This document shows positions 34,860-43,862 of a stretch of 60,180 nucleotides of DNA, in pieces. Each line of letters begins with the position of its first letter. Position 1 is the first letter of the stretch. The DNA is from Fastidiosipila sp. (lineage in GTDB: Bacteria > Bacillota > Clostridia > Saccharofermentanales > DTU023), in NCBI GenBank assembly GCA_012511175.1, contig JAAZGO010000014.1, positions 1-60,180 of the forward strand, written 5' to 3'. The notes under the pieces were generated by a model. It saw only the letters and a program-made list of their open reading frames with translations, did not search any database and had not been told where the DNA came from. The position numbers and the translations under genes were made by a program.

Positions 34860-35732
34860 TCAGGCCCGCTCCGGCCGGGAGAGGAGCAGAAGCCACTCGC
34901 GAAGCAGCTTGCAGGCGACAGCAGTCGAAGCGCCTGAGGGGTCCAGCAGGGGAGCCAGCTCCATCAGATCTGTTCCGACCACATTGAGATCCGCCAGAAG
35001 CGTCAGAGCCTTGAGCAGTTCGCTGAAGGTCGCGCCGCCCGGTTCCGGCGTGCCCGTGCCGGGCAAAAAAGACGGATCAAGGACATCCAGATCCAAGGTG
35101 ACGTACACAGGCGCATCCTTGACGGTTTCAAAAAGTGAAGGAATCTCCTCGAGCGAAAAAGGATGGAGATCCCCATATTCCCTTGCATAGTCAAATTCTT
35201 CACGCAGGCCCGACCGGATCCCGAAAGAATGGATCCTTCCGGATCCGAGAAGCTCATGGCAGCGGCGCATAACGGAGGCATGCGACCATCGGCTGCCCAG
35301 ATAATGGTCGCGAAGATCCGTGTGCGCATCAAGCTGAACCAGATGAAGGCCGGGATAGCACCCGGATGCGGCCCCGACAGCACCGAATGTCAGGGAATGG
35401 TCGCCTCCGATCATGACCGGGATTTTTTCTTCACCGGCAATGGACCGGCACAGGGCCCGCACACGGGCAAGGGCCAGCTCCGCATCACCAGAAGGCAATT
35501 CCAGGTCCCCCAGGTCACAGACCTTGCTCTCTTCAAGATCACGGTCCAGGGCGGGGCTGTAAGTTTCCAGCCCCCATGAATCGCGGCGCATGGCGGAAGG
35601 GCCGAAGCGGGCACCCGGCCGGAAGGAGGTGGAGCTGTCGTAGGGCGCGCCAAAGAGCACCAGCTGGCTTTCCTCATAGGGCCGGTCGCAGCCGCAGAAG
35701 GACCGGCCTTCAAAAGCGAGTGATTCATTCAT
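34860..35732 (-). CDS. speB: agmatinase
   Basis: A 290-residue ureohydrolase turning agmatine into putrescine and urea. The binuclear manganese site is complete: MIGGDHSLTFG, QLDAHTDLRDHYLG (DxHxD) and VTLDLDVLDPSFLPGTGTPE (DxD). The open frame extends far upstream through speE, but ATG 35732 (or 35738) fits, with GAGG about nine bases before and an eight-base overlap with speE. It is last gene of the polyamine operon. Confidence 0.95.
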   Translation of the reverse strand: MNESLAFEGRSFCGCDRPYEESQLVLFGAPYDSSTSFRPGARFGPSAMRRDSWGLETYSPALDRDLEESKVCDLGDLELPSGDAELALARVRALCRSIAGEEKIPVMIGGDHSLTFGAVGAASGCYPGLHLVQLDAHTDLRDHYLGSRWSHASVMRRCHELLGSGRIHSFGIRSGLREEFDYAREYGDLHPFSLEEIPSLFETVKDAPVYVTLDLDVLDPSFLPGTGTPEPGGATFSELLKALTLLADLNVVGTDLMELAPLLDPSGASTAVACKLLREWLLLLSRPERA

Positions 35733-36627
35733 CGCCATTGTCCTCAATGGCAGCCTGCCTGAAAACGGTATCAAGAATTTCACCTTTTTCCAGCAGACGG
35801 CGGACGTAGGTGGGAAGGGCGAAGGCCCCGGCGTGGAGGGCCGTATTGTAATAGCGTGTTTCGATTCCCAGCTTCTCCCAGCGCTCAGGATCCAGATCCC
35901 GGACAGGGTGATAGCGGCTGGACATAAAGCCAAACAGCCAGTGACCTGCAGGGTAGGTGGGAATATGGGCCTGGTAGACCGCAGCAATGGGGAAGATGGC
36001 GGATGTTTTCCTGTAGATCGCTGCCGCCTCCTCGGCATCTTCCCTGAAATAGGGTCCTTCATGCTGGTTGACCAGGATGCCGTCCTCCTTCAAGGCATGG
36101 CGGCAGTTGCTGTAAAACTCCCGGGTGAAGAGGCTCTCGCCCGGGCCGAAGGGGTCGGTCGAATCAACAATAATCAGGTCGAAAACGTCATGATAGCGCC
36201 GGACATAGCGAAGCCCGTCTTCATGGATGAGCGTGAGCCGCGGATCATCAAATGACAGGGAAACGGTGGGAAGGTACCGTCGGGAGACTTCAACGGCCAT
36301 CGGATCAATTTCCACCATGACAATATCCTCAATCTCAGGATACCTGCAAAGCTCGCGGACCGTGCCTCCATCGCCTCCTCCGATTACCAGCGCTTTCCGG
36401 ACCGCCGGGTGCACAGCCATAGGGACGTGAGTAATCATCTCATGATAAATGAATTCATCCTTTTCCGTCAGCATGATGAAGCCATCCATGACCAGAACGC
36501 GGCCATACTCCTCCGTGTCCAATACCTGGATCTCCTGAAACCCCGAATGCCGGGAGAAGAGCTGCCGCCTCACACGAAAACTGATCTTCATATCCGCCGA
36601 GTGATACTCACTGAACCAAAGCTCCAT
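35725..36627 (-). CDS. speE: spermidine synthase
   Basis: A 300-residue aminopropyltransferase making spermidine from putrescine and decarboxylated AdoMet. Signatures: MDGFIMLTEKDEFIYHEM, ALVIGGGDGGTVRELCRYPE, VEIDPMAVEVSRRYLP and the catalytic Asp in IIVDSTDPFGPGESLF. AGGAGGG seven bases upstream sets ATG 36627 rather than a TTG two codons earlier. It sits between speA (12 bases) and speB (overlap). Confidence 0.97.
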   Translation of the reverse strand: MELWFSEYHSADMKISFRVRRQLFSRHSGFQEIQVLDTEEYGRVLVMDGFIMLTEKDEFIYHEMITHVPMAVHPAVRKALVIGGGDGGTVRELCRYPEIEDIVMVEIDPMAVEVSRRYLPTVSLSFDDPRLTLIHEDGLRYVRRYHDVFDLIIVDSTDPFGPGESLFTREFYSNCRHALKEDGILVNQHEGPYFREDAEEAAAIYRKTSAIFPIAAVYQAHIPTYPAGHWLFGFMSSRYHPVRDLDPERWEKLGIETRYYNTALHAGAFALPTYVRRLLEKGEILDTVFRQAAIEDNGDE

Positions 36628-36639
36628 GGTCAATCCCTC

Positions 36640-38118
36640 CTATTCAATAACGACTTGCAGGTGCTCGACGGCAGGATCCTCTGTCCCCGTCATCCTGCTG
36701 CCCATTTCCCTGGCGTAGCGAATGTATTCAAGTGCTTCCTGCGTCACGCATTCGCCTGGCGCCAGGATGGGGATACCGGGCGGATAGCACATGACCGACT
36801 CCGCTGCAATCCGGCCCAGGCTGGTCTCGAAAGGCAGGCTTTCAGACGATGAATAGAAAGCTTCAGCCGGCGTCATGGCAACACAGGGTGTTATGTATTC
36901 ACTGACCAGGTCGCTTGCCGGCTCACAGCCATGCGTAAAACGGATGTCAGCCAGGGCAGCAATCAGGCGTTCAATCCCAACTGGCCTGTCACCGACAGAC
37001 AAGATGGCCAGAAAGTTGTGAAGATCGCCAAACTCGATCTGGATGTCGTAGTCGTCGCGAAGCAGGTCGTAGACTTCCACACCCGACAGTCCCATAGCCC
37101 TTGTATGAACGGGAAGCTTGCAGGTATCAAAAGCGAAAAAGGCCCGGCCATCGCACTTTTCCGCCCCGAAGGCGTCGAATCCGCCGATTGCATTGATCTC
37201 ATTTCTTGCGTAATCGGCATAGTCAATGACACGCCGGTAAATCGACCGGCCGCGCAGCGCAAGATTCCGGCGGGTAATATCAAGCGAAGCCAAAAGTAGG
37301 TAGGATGCGCTGGTCGTCTGGGTCAGATTGATGATCTGGCCTATGTAGCCGCGCTCGTTTCTCACACCCTGACCCAGCAGCAAAAGGGAGCTTTGTGTCA
37401 GCGAGCCGCCTGTTTTGTGCAGGGAAACGGCGCTCATGTCAGCCCCGGCTTCCATGCCTGACAGGGGCAGCTCTTCTGAGAAATAGAAGTGGGTGCCGTG
37501 GGCTTCGTCCACCAGGACCCGCATGCCTGAAGCGTGCCCCAGCTCGACCAGGGTCTTGAGATCGGCACACACACCGTAATAGGTCGGGTTGTTGACCAGG
37601 ATGGCTTTGGCATCCGGATGCGCTCCAATGGCGGACGCGACATCCTCGACGGCCATGCCCAGGGGAATGCCCAGTTTCTGGTTGACCGAGGGGTTGACAT
37701 AGACCGGAACAGCCCGCGACAAGATCAGGGCATTGATGGCGCTCCGATGGACATTTCGCGGCATGATGATCTTGTCGCCCGGTGAACAGGAGGAAAGGAT
37801 CATGGCTTGGACCGCCGAGGTGGTTCCGTTGACTAAAAAAAAGCAGCTGTCCGCGCCAAAGGCATCTGCGGCCAATTGCTGTGCGTCCGCAATGACACCG
37901 GACGGGTGGATAAGGGAATCCAGCATTTTCATGGCGTTGACATCAACTGACAGGCATTGTTTGCCCAAAAATGCCGTCAACTCTTCGTTGCCCCGCCCCT
38001 GCTTGTGACCGGGCACATCAAAAGAAACCATGCGCCGCTTGCGAAATTCGACAAGAGCCTCGTAAAGCGGAGCCTGTTTTTGGTCAAGGGCGTAGCGGCC
38101 TCGGATGGGTTTACTCAA
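36640..38118 (-). CDS. speA: arginine decarboxylase, fold type I PLP enzyme
   Basis: A 492-residue member of the Orn/Lys/Arg decarboxylase family. The PLP lysine lies in SAVSLHKTGGSLTQSS near residue 236. DVPGHKQGRGN opens the enzyme, and VDEAHGTHFYFS carries the PLP-binding Asp and His. The C-terminal decarboxylase domain follows. Substrate specificity is inferred: speB next door needs agmatine, so arginine is likely. Its start overlaps the speD stop by eight bases. Confidence 0.93.
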   Translation of the reverse strand: MSKPIRGRYALDQKQAPLYEALVEFRKRRMVSFDVPGHKQGRGNEELTAFLGKQCLSVDVNAMKMLDSLIHPSGVIADAQQLAADAFGADSCFFLVNGTTSAVQAMILSSCSPGDKIIMPRNVHRSAINALILSRAVPVYVNPSVNQKLGIPLGMAVEDVASAIGAHPDAKAILVNNPTYYGVCADLKTLVELGHASGMRVLVDEAHGTHFYFSEELPLSGMEAGADMSAVSLHKTGGSLTQSSLLLLGQGVRNERGYIGQIINLTQTTSASYLLLASLDITRRNLALRGRSIYRRVIDYADYARNEINAIGGFDAFGAEKCDGRAFFAFDTCKLPVHTRAMGLSGVEVYDLLRDDYDIQIEFGDLHNFLAILSVGDRPVGIERLIAALADIRFTHGCEPASDLVSEYITPCVAMTPAEAFYSSSESLPFETSLGRIAAESVMCYPPGIPILAPGECVTQEALEYIRYAREMGSRMTGTEDPAVEHLQVVIE

Positions 38119-38914
38119 AGATGTTGCTCCCGTTATAGATCTCGAGCATCTCGCGCTCCAGGGCGAAACGGATCTCGTCCCGCTCCCCTTCCGTCAGCTG
38201 GTCAAGATCAAAGCTGAAGATGTAGTCGTCCAGATCAATGTCGCGGACCATCATCCGGGTATGAAACAAATTGGAGTGATAGACGTTGACGTCCATGGCA
38301 TTGTAGCGGCTGAGAGTCTCCGGGCCGATGAAGTCCTGGATGGAACGGACGGGATAATCGAGAAAGTACTTCCTGCCGGCGGTGTCCCGGGTGAACCCCC
38401 TCACCCGGTAGTCGACCGAGATAATGTCTGAATCGAAGCTGGCGATCAGGTAGTCGAGAGCGGCCAGCGGGGTGACCCGGCCGCAGGTCGATACGTCGAT
38501 GTCCACCCTGAAAGTGGAGACCGGGCGGCTGGGGTGCGACTCGGGAAAGGTATGGACTGATACATGGCTGGTGTCCAGGTGGGCCGTGATGCTGGCCGGG
38601 GGAACTTCCAGGATCCCCCGGTTGTTGGTCGGGTCAATCTCTGTTTCCAGAAGCGGGCCGTCTGCGATCAGGATATTGACCGAGGCGCCTTGGGGTTCAT
38701 AATCCTGCTTGGACAGATTAAGGATATGGGCCCCGATAATTTCAGTCAGATTGCGCAGAATCCTTGTCAACCGCTCTGAGTTGTATTGCTCGTCAATGTA
38801 TTCAATGTACTCCGCCTTCTCACGATCCGTGCGGGCGTACGATATATCATAGATATTGAAGCTCAGTGACTTGGTCAGGTTGTTAAACCCGTATAGCTGC
38901 AAATTTTTTTCCAC
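38111..38914 (-). CDS. speD: S-adenosylmethionine decarboxylase proenzyme, long bacterial type
   Basis: A 267-residue pyruvoyl enzyme of the E. coli type (class 1A), also found in Clostridia. The self-cleavage Ser lies in LDTSHVSVHTFPESHP, after which the chains alpha and beta separate, the Ser becoming pyruvoyl. STCGRVTPLAALDYLI and the VDYRVRGFTRD stretch match the family. GTG 38914 is chosen, with GGAGG six bases upstream; an earlier TTG lacks a site. It is first gene of the operon speD-speA-speE-speB. Confidence 0.96.
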   Translation of the reverse strand: MEKNLQLYGFNNLTKSLSFNIYDISYARTDREKAEYIEYIDEQYNSERLTRILRNLTEIIGAHILNLSKQDYEPQGASVNILIADGPLLETEIDPTNNRGILEVPPASITAHLDTSHVSVHTFPESHPSRPVSTFRVDIDVSTCGRVTPLAALDYLIASFDSDIISVDYRVRGFTRDTAGRKYFLDYPVRSIQDFIGPETLSRYNAMDVNVYHSNLFHTRMMVRDIDLDDYIFSFDLDQLTEGERDEIRFALEREMLEIYNGSNIFE

Positions 38915-38978
38915 TCTTTGCCTCCACAAAACAAGCGAATTTTCGCTTTCTATCTTATCACGGCAAAGGAGAAAAGGG

Positions 38979-39509
38979 TTAGGCCAGGGCGGCGATAAAC
39001 TCGTCCATTCCCCGCTTCAGGTATTTCTCTGTCGTCGGATCGAGGCAGTCGCCCTCGGGCGAGAATTTTTCATGGACCCGGCCGATCTGCAGCTGTCTTG
39101 TAAACAGGATGGCCTCCACTCCCGGTGCGGCCAGGATCTGGGTCAGATGCATCTGGGCGCGTATGGTCCCGAAACGGCCTGTGCTGCCTCCCAGCATGAA
39201 GATCAATTTGCCCTTGATGGCCTGTCTGCTGCGCGATGCCCAGTCAATCAGATTTTTTAAGACACCTGGAACCGAATGGTTGTACTCCGGCGTGATCATG
39301 ACAATTCCGTCCGCTTCCTGGAAATGACGGCGCATTTCGACGATCTCCGCCGGCGGATCCAATTCGATATCCATGTTATACATGGGGATTGTTTCAAGCG
39401 GAAAATGCGTGATTTCGACGGTGTCGCCGTAGTTTTTGTCAAACCAGCGCGCGATGCGCTTGTTGTTGGATTGCTGGCTGATGCTGCCCGTCACGATTAA
39501 GATTTTCAT
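38979..39509 (-). CDS. NADPH-dependent FMN reductase-like flavoprotein
   Basis: A 176-residue flavodoxin-like protein. FMN phosphate loop VTGSISQQSNNKRIA is at the start. The second FMN segment ITPEYNHSVPGVLKNLIDW is near residue 95, and FMLGGSTGRFGTIRAQ follows. Members reduce FMN, quinones or chromate. GGAGG lies nine bases before the ATG. It is transcribed separately, 64 bases upstream of speD on the same strand. Confidence 0.9.
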   Translation of the reverse strand: MKILIVTGSISQQSNNKRIARWFDKNYGDTVEITHFPLETIPMYNMDIELDPPAEIVEMRRHFQEADGIVMITPEYNHSVPGVLKNLIDWASRSRQAIKGKLIFMLGGSTGRFGTIRAQMHLTQILAAPGVEAILFTRQLQIGRVHEKFSPEGDCLDPTTEKYLKRGMDEFIAALA

Positions 39510-39606
39510 GGCTTCTCCTCCTTGCTGGAAACTTGCTGTTCAGTACACACTGTGTGCATATCTTAGTGGGTAAGGAGACAAAAAGCCGTTTCAAAGGTCC
39601 CGGTTT

Positions 39607-39635
39607 AAAAAACCCCGGTCATGGAGCCGGGGTTT
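39607..39635 (-). terminator. rho-independent terminator after tRNA-Arg
   Basis: AAACCCCGG and CCGGGGTTT (39610-39618 / 39627-39635) form a 9-bp stem with an eight-base loop on the minus strand, continued by TTT. It ends tRNA-Arg transcription just before the flavin reductase gene. Confidence 0.85.
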
Positions 39636-39640
39636 CAGGC

Positions 39641-39715
39641 TGGCGTCCCAGGCAGGAATTGAACCCGCATCCGCAGCTCCGGAGGCTACTGCCTTATCCA
39701 TTAGGCCACTGGGAC
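39641..39715 (-). tRNA. tRNA-Arg (anticodon CCG), CCA encoded
   Basis: The minus strand starts GTCCCAGTGGCCTAATGG and ends CCTGGGACGCCA. Acceptor stem GTCCCAG/CTGGGAC, anticodon stem GTAGC/GCTGC around CTCCGGA and the T-arm GGGTTCAATTCC are clear. CCG reads CGG. CCA is encoded at 39641-39643. Confidence 0.95.
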
Positions 39716-39750
39716 GTGCTCCGCCATTTTAGTACAGAAAGGGGGAAACT

Positions 39751-42700
39751 TCAAGAATTCCGTTCCGCCTCTTCAAAGAGAGAGCGCAGGATACCTGCGG
39801 TCAGCCGTGGTTTTTCCGCTGCCCTTGATACCAGAATGAGGGGCCGGTAACCCGCCTTGAATATCAGCGGGTATTCTTCGCGGCTGCAGGTCAGCAGACT
39901 GGCAATCAGATCCATGGCGTCCGAAGCACCTTCCGACAAGAGCAACTCCACATCCTTGCCGTCCGTCCGGATACGGGAAAAACCAGCTCTTTCGCCGAAA
40001 GCCCGAAGGTAGGAGATATCGAGAAGTGACACCGCCACCCGCGGCGGATCTCCGTAGCGGTCTATCAATTCATCCAGCACATCCCGGTAGTCGTCGATCC
40101 CGCGGATGGAGGCAATACGCCGGTAAATCTCCAGCCTTTCCCCGCTCTCACGGACATAGGAAGGGGGCAGGATAGCGTCGGTCGGTAAATCGACCACGGT
40201 GGCCGGCTTTTTCTCCGGGGCCGGGCCGCCTTTCTCTTCCATGACCGCCTCTTCCAGCATTTTGGTGTAAAGATCGTATCCGATGGCCTCCATGTGCCCG
40301 CTCTGCTCAGCACCAAGCAGGCTTCCCGCCCCGCGCACCTCCAAGTCGCGGAGGGCAATCTGAAAACCCGACCCCAGCTCCGTGAAGTCACGGATGGCAG
40401 TCAGCCTCTTTTGCGCGGCCTCGCTCATAACCCGGCCGGGCCGGTAGGTGATCAGGGCGTAGGCCTGCCGTTCGGATCTCCCCACCCGCCCCCGCAGCTG
40501 ATAAAGCTGCGCCAGGCCGAACCGGTCGGCATCCTCGACGATCAAGGTGTTGACATGGGGCATGTCGATCCCTGACTCAATGATGGTTGTACAGACCAGA
40601 ACATCGAATTCCCCCTTGATAAACTGACCGATGACCTCTTCCAGCTGCCGTTCCGGCATCTTGCCATGTGCAATACCGAAGCGGACCCCGGGAAGCCTGG
40701 CCTCCAGTTCAGCCGCCCGTCCGTTGATGCGATGGGTGTTGTTGTAAAGATAAAAAACCTGGCCATGGCGGGCCTGTTCTCGAAGAATGGCATCCAGGAT
40801 GAGATCCTCTGAATATTCAATGACACTGGTGTGCACCGGCAGCCGGTCTTCGGGACCCTCCTCCAGAAGTGAGATGTCCCGGATACCTGAAAGCGACAGA
40901 TGCAGGGTTCTGGGGATGGGGGTTGCGGACAGAGACAGGACCTCCACCGAGGGGGACAGGGCCTTGAGCATTTCCTTGTGATCGACCCCGAACCGCTGTT
41001 CCTCATCGATAGCCAGGAGGCCCAGGTCCCGGAAGACGACATCTTTTGAAAGCAGCCTGTGGGTCCCGATCACGATATCGATTTCCCCCCTGGCCAGGCC
41101 GCCGATGGTATCCTTTTGTTCAGCGGGGGGGGCGAAGCGGGACAACTGTCTGACCTTGATGGGAAAACCCTGAATTCTTTCCAGCAGGTTGTTGTAGTGC
41201 TGGCTGACCAGGACGGTGGTGGGAGCCAGCAGGGCAGCCTGCTTGCCCTCCATGACACACTTGAACAGCGCCCTGAAGCAGACTTCGGTTTTCCCAAAAC
41301 CGACATCCCCGCAAACAAGACGATCCATGACCTTGTCGCTCTCCATGTCTTCCTTGATCTCCGCAGTCACCCGCAGCTGATCTTCCGTTTCCTCGTAGGG
41401 AAAAGAGGACTCAAATTCACCTTGCCATGGGGTATCGGTGGCATAGACATGACCCTTGATGGATTGGCGTTCGGCATAGAGTGCGATGATATCGGTCACC
41501 AGGCGCCGGATGGAACTGCGGGCCCGATCCTTCTGTTTTTGCCAGTCGGTACCGCCAAGTTTCGACAGTTTCGGCTTGGATTCACCGACGTGAAGATAGG
41601 GGGTCAGAAGTTCGATCCGGTCAACCGGCAAGTGCAGCAAGCCGTCGCGGTAACTGACCGTCAGGTAGTCGCGTTCGCCGTCACTGGTGGAGATGGTTTC
41701 AGTTCCCCGGTATTGACCGACTCCATAGTCTTCATGAACGACCAGGGAGCCCGGTGCCAAATCGGTGAAAAAAATCTCCCGCCTGGACCGCCGTCTGGTC
41801 CGGCGCTTTTTTCTGCTGAGACCGAAGAGGTCATGGGTCCCCGCAAGCAGGATTGATTCCCCGGGGAAAACACAGCCCCGGGGCAGTGACCCCGGCAGGA
41901 CCGCCGCGGACAAGAGATCGTGTTCCGCCAAATAAAGAGAGAGCTGACTGGCCCGGTCATCTGTGCCGGCATAAAGCAAAGCGGTTCCCTTGTTGGACAA
42001 GACTTCTTTCAAGTGTGACGCCAGCCGTTCGGGCTGATTACGATAACTGTCGGACGGACGGGTCCGCCAGGCGATTTCCGCTGCACCCGGCAACCCGTTC
42101 CCGGAGGCCGGCAGGTCGATCAGCGCCAGGAAGGATTTGGCGGAATCGATGACCCGCAGCAGTTCAGACGGCTGGAGCTGGCAATCCTTCGAACTGGCGA
42201 AGGTTTCGCCCCGTTCCATGTAACCTGAAACGCGCAGGGCAAAGCCCGCGTGCGCGGCATCCAGTCGACGGGAAAAAGTCAGGGGTTCATCCAGGAAATA
42301 AAGCGTCTTTCCCTCTGCCACGTAATCGAGCACCGTGTAGGGATCAGGTTCAATAGCCGGAATCCAGCGGTCCAAGGCAGGAAAGAAGATCCGCTCCCTG
42401 AGCCGGTCGATATCGTGCTCCCCCGACTGTTTCAGGCGTTCGGCTGCCTGACTTTGAAGGCCTCTTTGACGTGCCGACAGGACCTGCTCCCCGATAAGTT
42501 CCGCCGCAAGCCTGGCTGTCTGCTCCCATTCTCCATCCAGGAGGGGAAATTCACGCGCCGGCGACACGATAAAGGAGTCAATCACCCTAACCGAGCGCTG
42601 GGAATCGGGGTCCAGTATTTTCAGCTCATCAATTTCGACGTCAAAAAAAGAAATACGGGCTGCCTGGGAAGGCAGCCCTGAAGGGGCCGGCGCCCAGATA

Positions 42701-43290
42701 TCCAGGATGTCGCCTCTCCTGGCAAACTGTCCGGGGTTTTCCACTTGGGGAACACGTTCGTAGCCAGCCTTGACAAGCCTTGCTTCGAGAACCTCGGGGT
42801 CAATGCGCTGGCCCGTTGTCAGCCGGATAACAAAGGACTTGAAAGTCCCGGGGGATCTAAGCCTTTGCAAAGCCGCGTCAGCCGGCAGGATCAGGGCGCG
42901 GAAGTTCCCTTCCGAAAGGCGGGTCAGAATGGAGGCCCGTTCCAGCTCGGTCTCCCGGCTGACCGCCCGCGCGTCATAAAGGCATAATTCGCGGCCATGA
43001 AAGGTCAGCACCTCCTCCTGGCCAAGAAAAGCCGACAGCTCCTCCCCCAAGGTCCGCGCCCTGGCCTCATCGGGAACCAGCACCAGGGCCGGTCTTCCCT
43101 TTTCTTCGATCAACGAGGCGATTAGGAAAGATTTGGCCGGATCGGTCAGCCCCGATACATTGGCGGGTTTGTCTTCCTCGACCAGGCGGCCGAGTTCCCT
43201 GCCGGTTTTCGAGGTCAACAAAAGACGGGAGGCCTGTGCCCAGACCCTCCCGGGGCCAGCTTGCCGTGTGCCGTCCTGTGCGGTCATCAT
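39751..43290 (-). CDS. mfd: transcription-repair coupling factor Mfd
   Basis: A 1179-residue DNA translocase that pushes stalled RNA polymerase off lesions and recruits UvrA. UvrB-like homology part (about 20-400) and RNA polymerase-interaction domain (about 500-580; DLAPGSLVVHEDYGVGQYRG) lead into the helicase: motif I DRLVCGDVGFGKTEVCFRAL, DEEQRFG, SATPIPRTL, VCTTIIESGIDMPHVN, QLRGRVGRSERQAYALI. The C-terminal TRCF domain is complete. Length and domain order are standard. Its ATG overlaps the pth stop by four bases. Confidence 0.97.
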   Translation of the reverse strand: MMTAQDGTRQAGPGRVWAQASRLLLTSKTGRELGRLVEEDKPANVSGLTDPAKSFLIASLIEEKGRPALVLVPDEARARTLGEELSAFLGQEEVLTFHGRELCLYDARAVSRETELERASILTRLSEGNFRALILPADAALQRLRSPGTFKSFVIRLTTGQRIDPEVLEARLVKAGYERVPQVENPGQFARRGDILDIWAPAPSGLPSQAARISFFDVEIDELKILDPDSQRSVRVIDSFIVSPAREFPLLDGEWEQTARLAAELIGEQVLSARQRGLQSQAAERLKQSGEHDIDRLRERIFFPALDRWIPAIEPDPYTVLDYVAEGKTLYFLDEPLTFSRRLDAAHAGFALRVSGYMERGETFASSKDCQLQPSELLRVIDSAKSFLALIDLPASGNGLPGAAEIAWRTRPSDSYRNQPERLASHLKEVLSNKGTALLYAGTDDRASQLSLYLAEHDLLSAAVLPGSLPRGCVFPGESILLAGTHDLFGLSRKKRRTRRRSRREIFFTDLAPGSLVVHEDYGVGQYRGTETISTSDGERDYLTVSYRDGLLHLPVDRIELLTPYLHVGESKPKLSKLGGTDWQKQKDRARSSIRRLVTDIIALYAERQSIKGHVYATDTPWQGEFESSFPYEETEDQLRVTAEIKEDMESDKVMDRLVCGDVGFGKTEVCFRALFKCVMEGKQAALLAPTTVLVSQHYNNLLERIQGFPIKVRQLSRFAPPAEQKDTIGGLARGEIDIVIGTHRLLSKDVVFRDLGLLAIDEEQRFGVDHKEMLKALSPSVEVLSLSATPIPRTLHLSLSGIRDISLLEEGPEDRLPVHTSVIEYSEDLILDAILREQARHGQVFYLYNNTHRINGRAAELEARLPGVRFGIAHGKMPERQLEEVIGQFIKGEFDVLVCTTIIESGIDMPHVNTLIVEDADRFGLAQLYQLRGRVGRSERQAYALITYRPGRVMSEAAQKRLTAIRDFTELGSGFQIALRDLEVRGAGSLLGAEQSGHMEAIGYDLYTKMLEEAVMEEKGGPAPEKKPATVVDLPTDAILPPSYVRESGERLEIYRRIASIRGIDDYRDVLDELIDRYGDPPRVAVSLLDISYLRAFGERAGFSRIRTDGKDVELLLSEGASDAMDLIASLLTCSREEYPLIFKAGYRPLILVSRAAEKPRLTAGILRSLFEEAERNS

Positions 43291-43862
43291 GCTTTTTTGT
43301 TGTACTGCTCCTGGGCTTTTTGCTGCTGTCCTCTCACGATGAGTTCAACTGCGTCGCAGGCGTCAGCAAGAGCCGCCTCCAATTGAGCCCTGGCTGAAGA
43401 GGGAATTTTGGATAATACAAAGGCTGCGGCGTCCTGGCCCTGGATGGGGCCAATCCCGATGCGGATGCGGATAAAAGAACTGTTTGGCAAGTAAGAAAGA
43501 ATCGATTTCATCCCCTTATGGCTGCCGGCGCTTCCCTGATCGCGGATCCGGATCCGGCCAAGCGGAAGGTCGAAGTCGTCATAGAGGACAATGAGCCGGT
43601 CAGGGCAAATCCCTTCATAAGCCATCGCTCGTGAAAGACTGTCTCCCGACAGGTTCATAAAGGTGTTGGGCAAAAGGACGCGGACCTTGTGGCCATCGAT
43701 GAAACCCTCGCCCGTCAAACCCCGGAAACGTCTTCTTTTGATCCTGATCCCATGCCGCAGCGCCAGCATTTCGCCCGCCATGCGGCCTGCATTGTGCCAG
43801 GTCCCATCGTAGTGCTTCCCCGGGTTGCCCAATCCGGCGACAAGCCAGCCATCCCCGCTCAT
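43287..43862 (-). CDS. pth: peptidyl-tRNA hydrolase
   Basis: A 191-residue enzyme that frees tRNA from dropped-off peptidyl-tRNA. It has VAGLGNPGKHYDGTWHNAGR near the start with the catalytic His, then LLPNTFMNLSGDSLSRA, and VLYDDFDLPLGRIRIRDQGS and AGSHKGMKSILSYL. Its ATG overlaps the walJ-type gene stop (ATGA). It is followed by mfd, the usual pth-mfd pair. Confidence 0.97.
   Translation of the reverse strand: MSGDGWLVAGLGNPGKHYDGTWHNAGRMAGEMLALRHGIRIKRRRFRGLTGEGFIDGHKVRVLLPNTFMNLSGDSLSRAMAYEGICPDRLIVLYDDFDLPLGRIRIRDQGSAGSHKGMKSILSYLPNSSFIRIRIGIGPIQGQDAAAFVLSKIPSSARAQLEAALADACDAVELIVRGQQQKAQEQYNKKA

Noticed and set aside
33400-38914. MATE exporter as a fifth polyamine operon gene
   Set aside because: 65-base gap with its own ribosome site and no clear terminator; association is possible but not shown, so not annotated as part of the operon.
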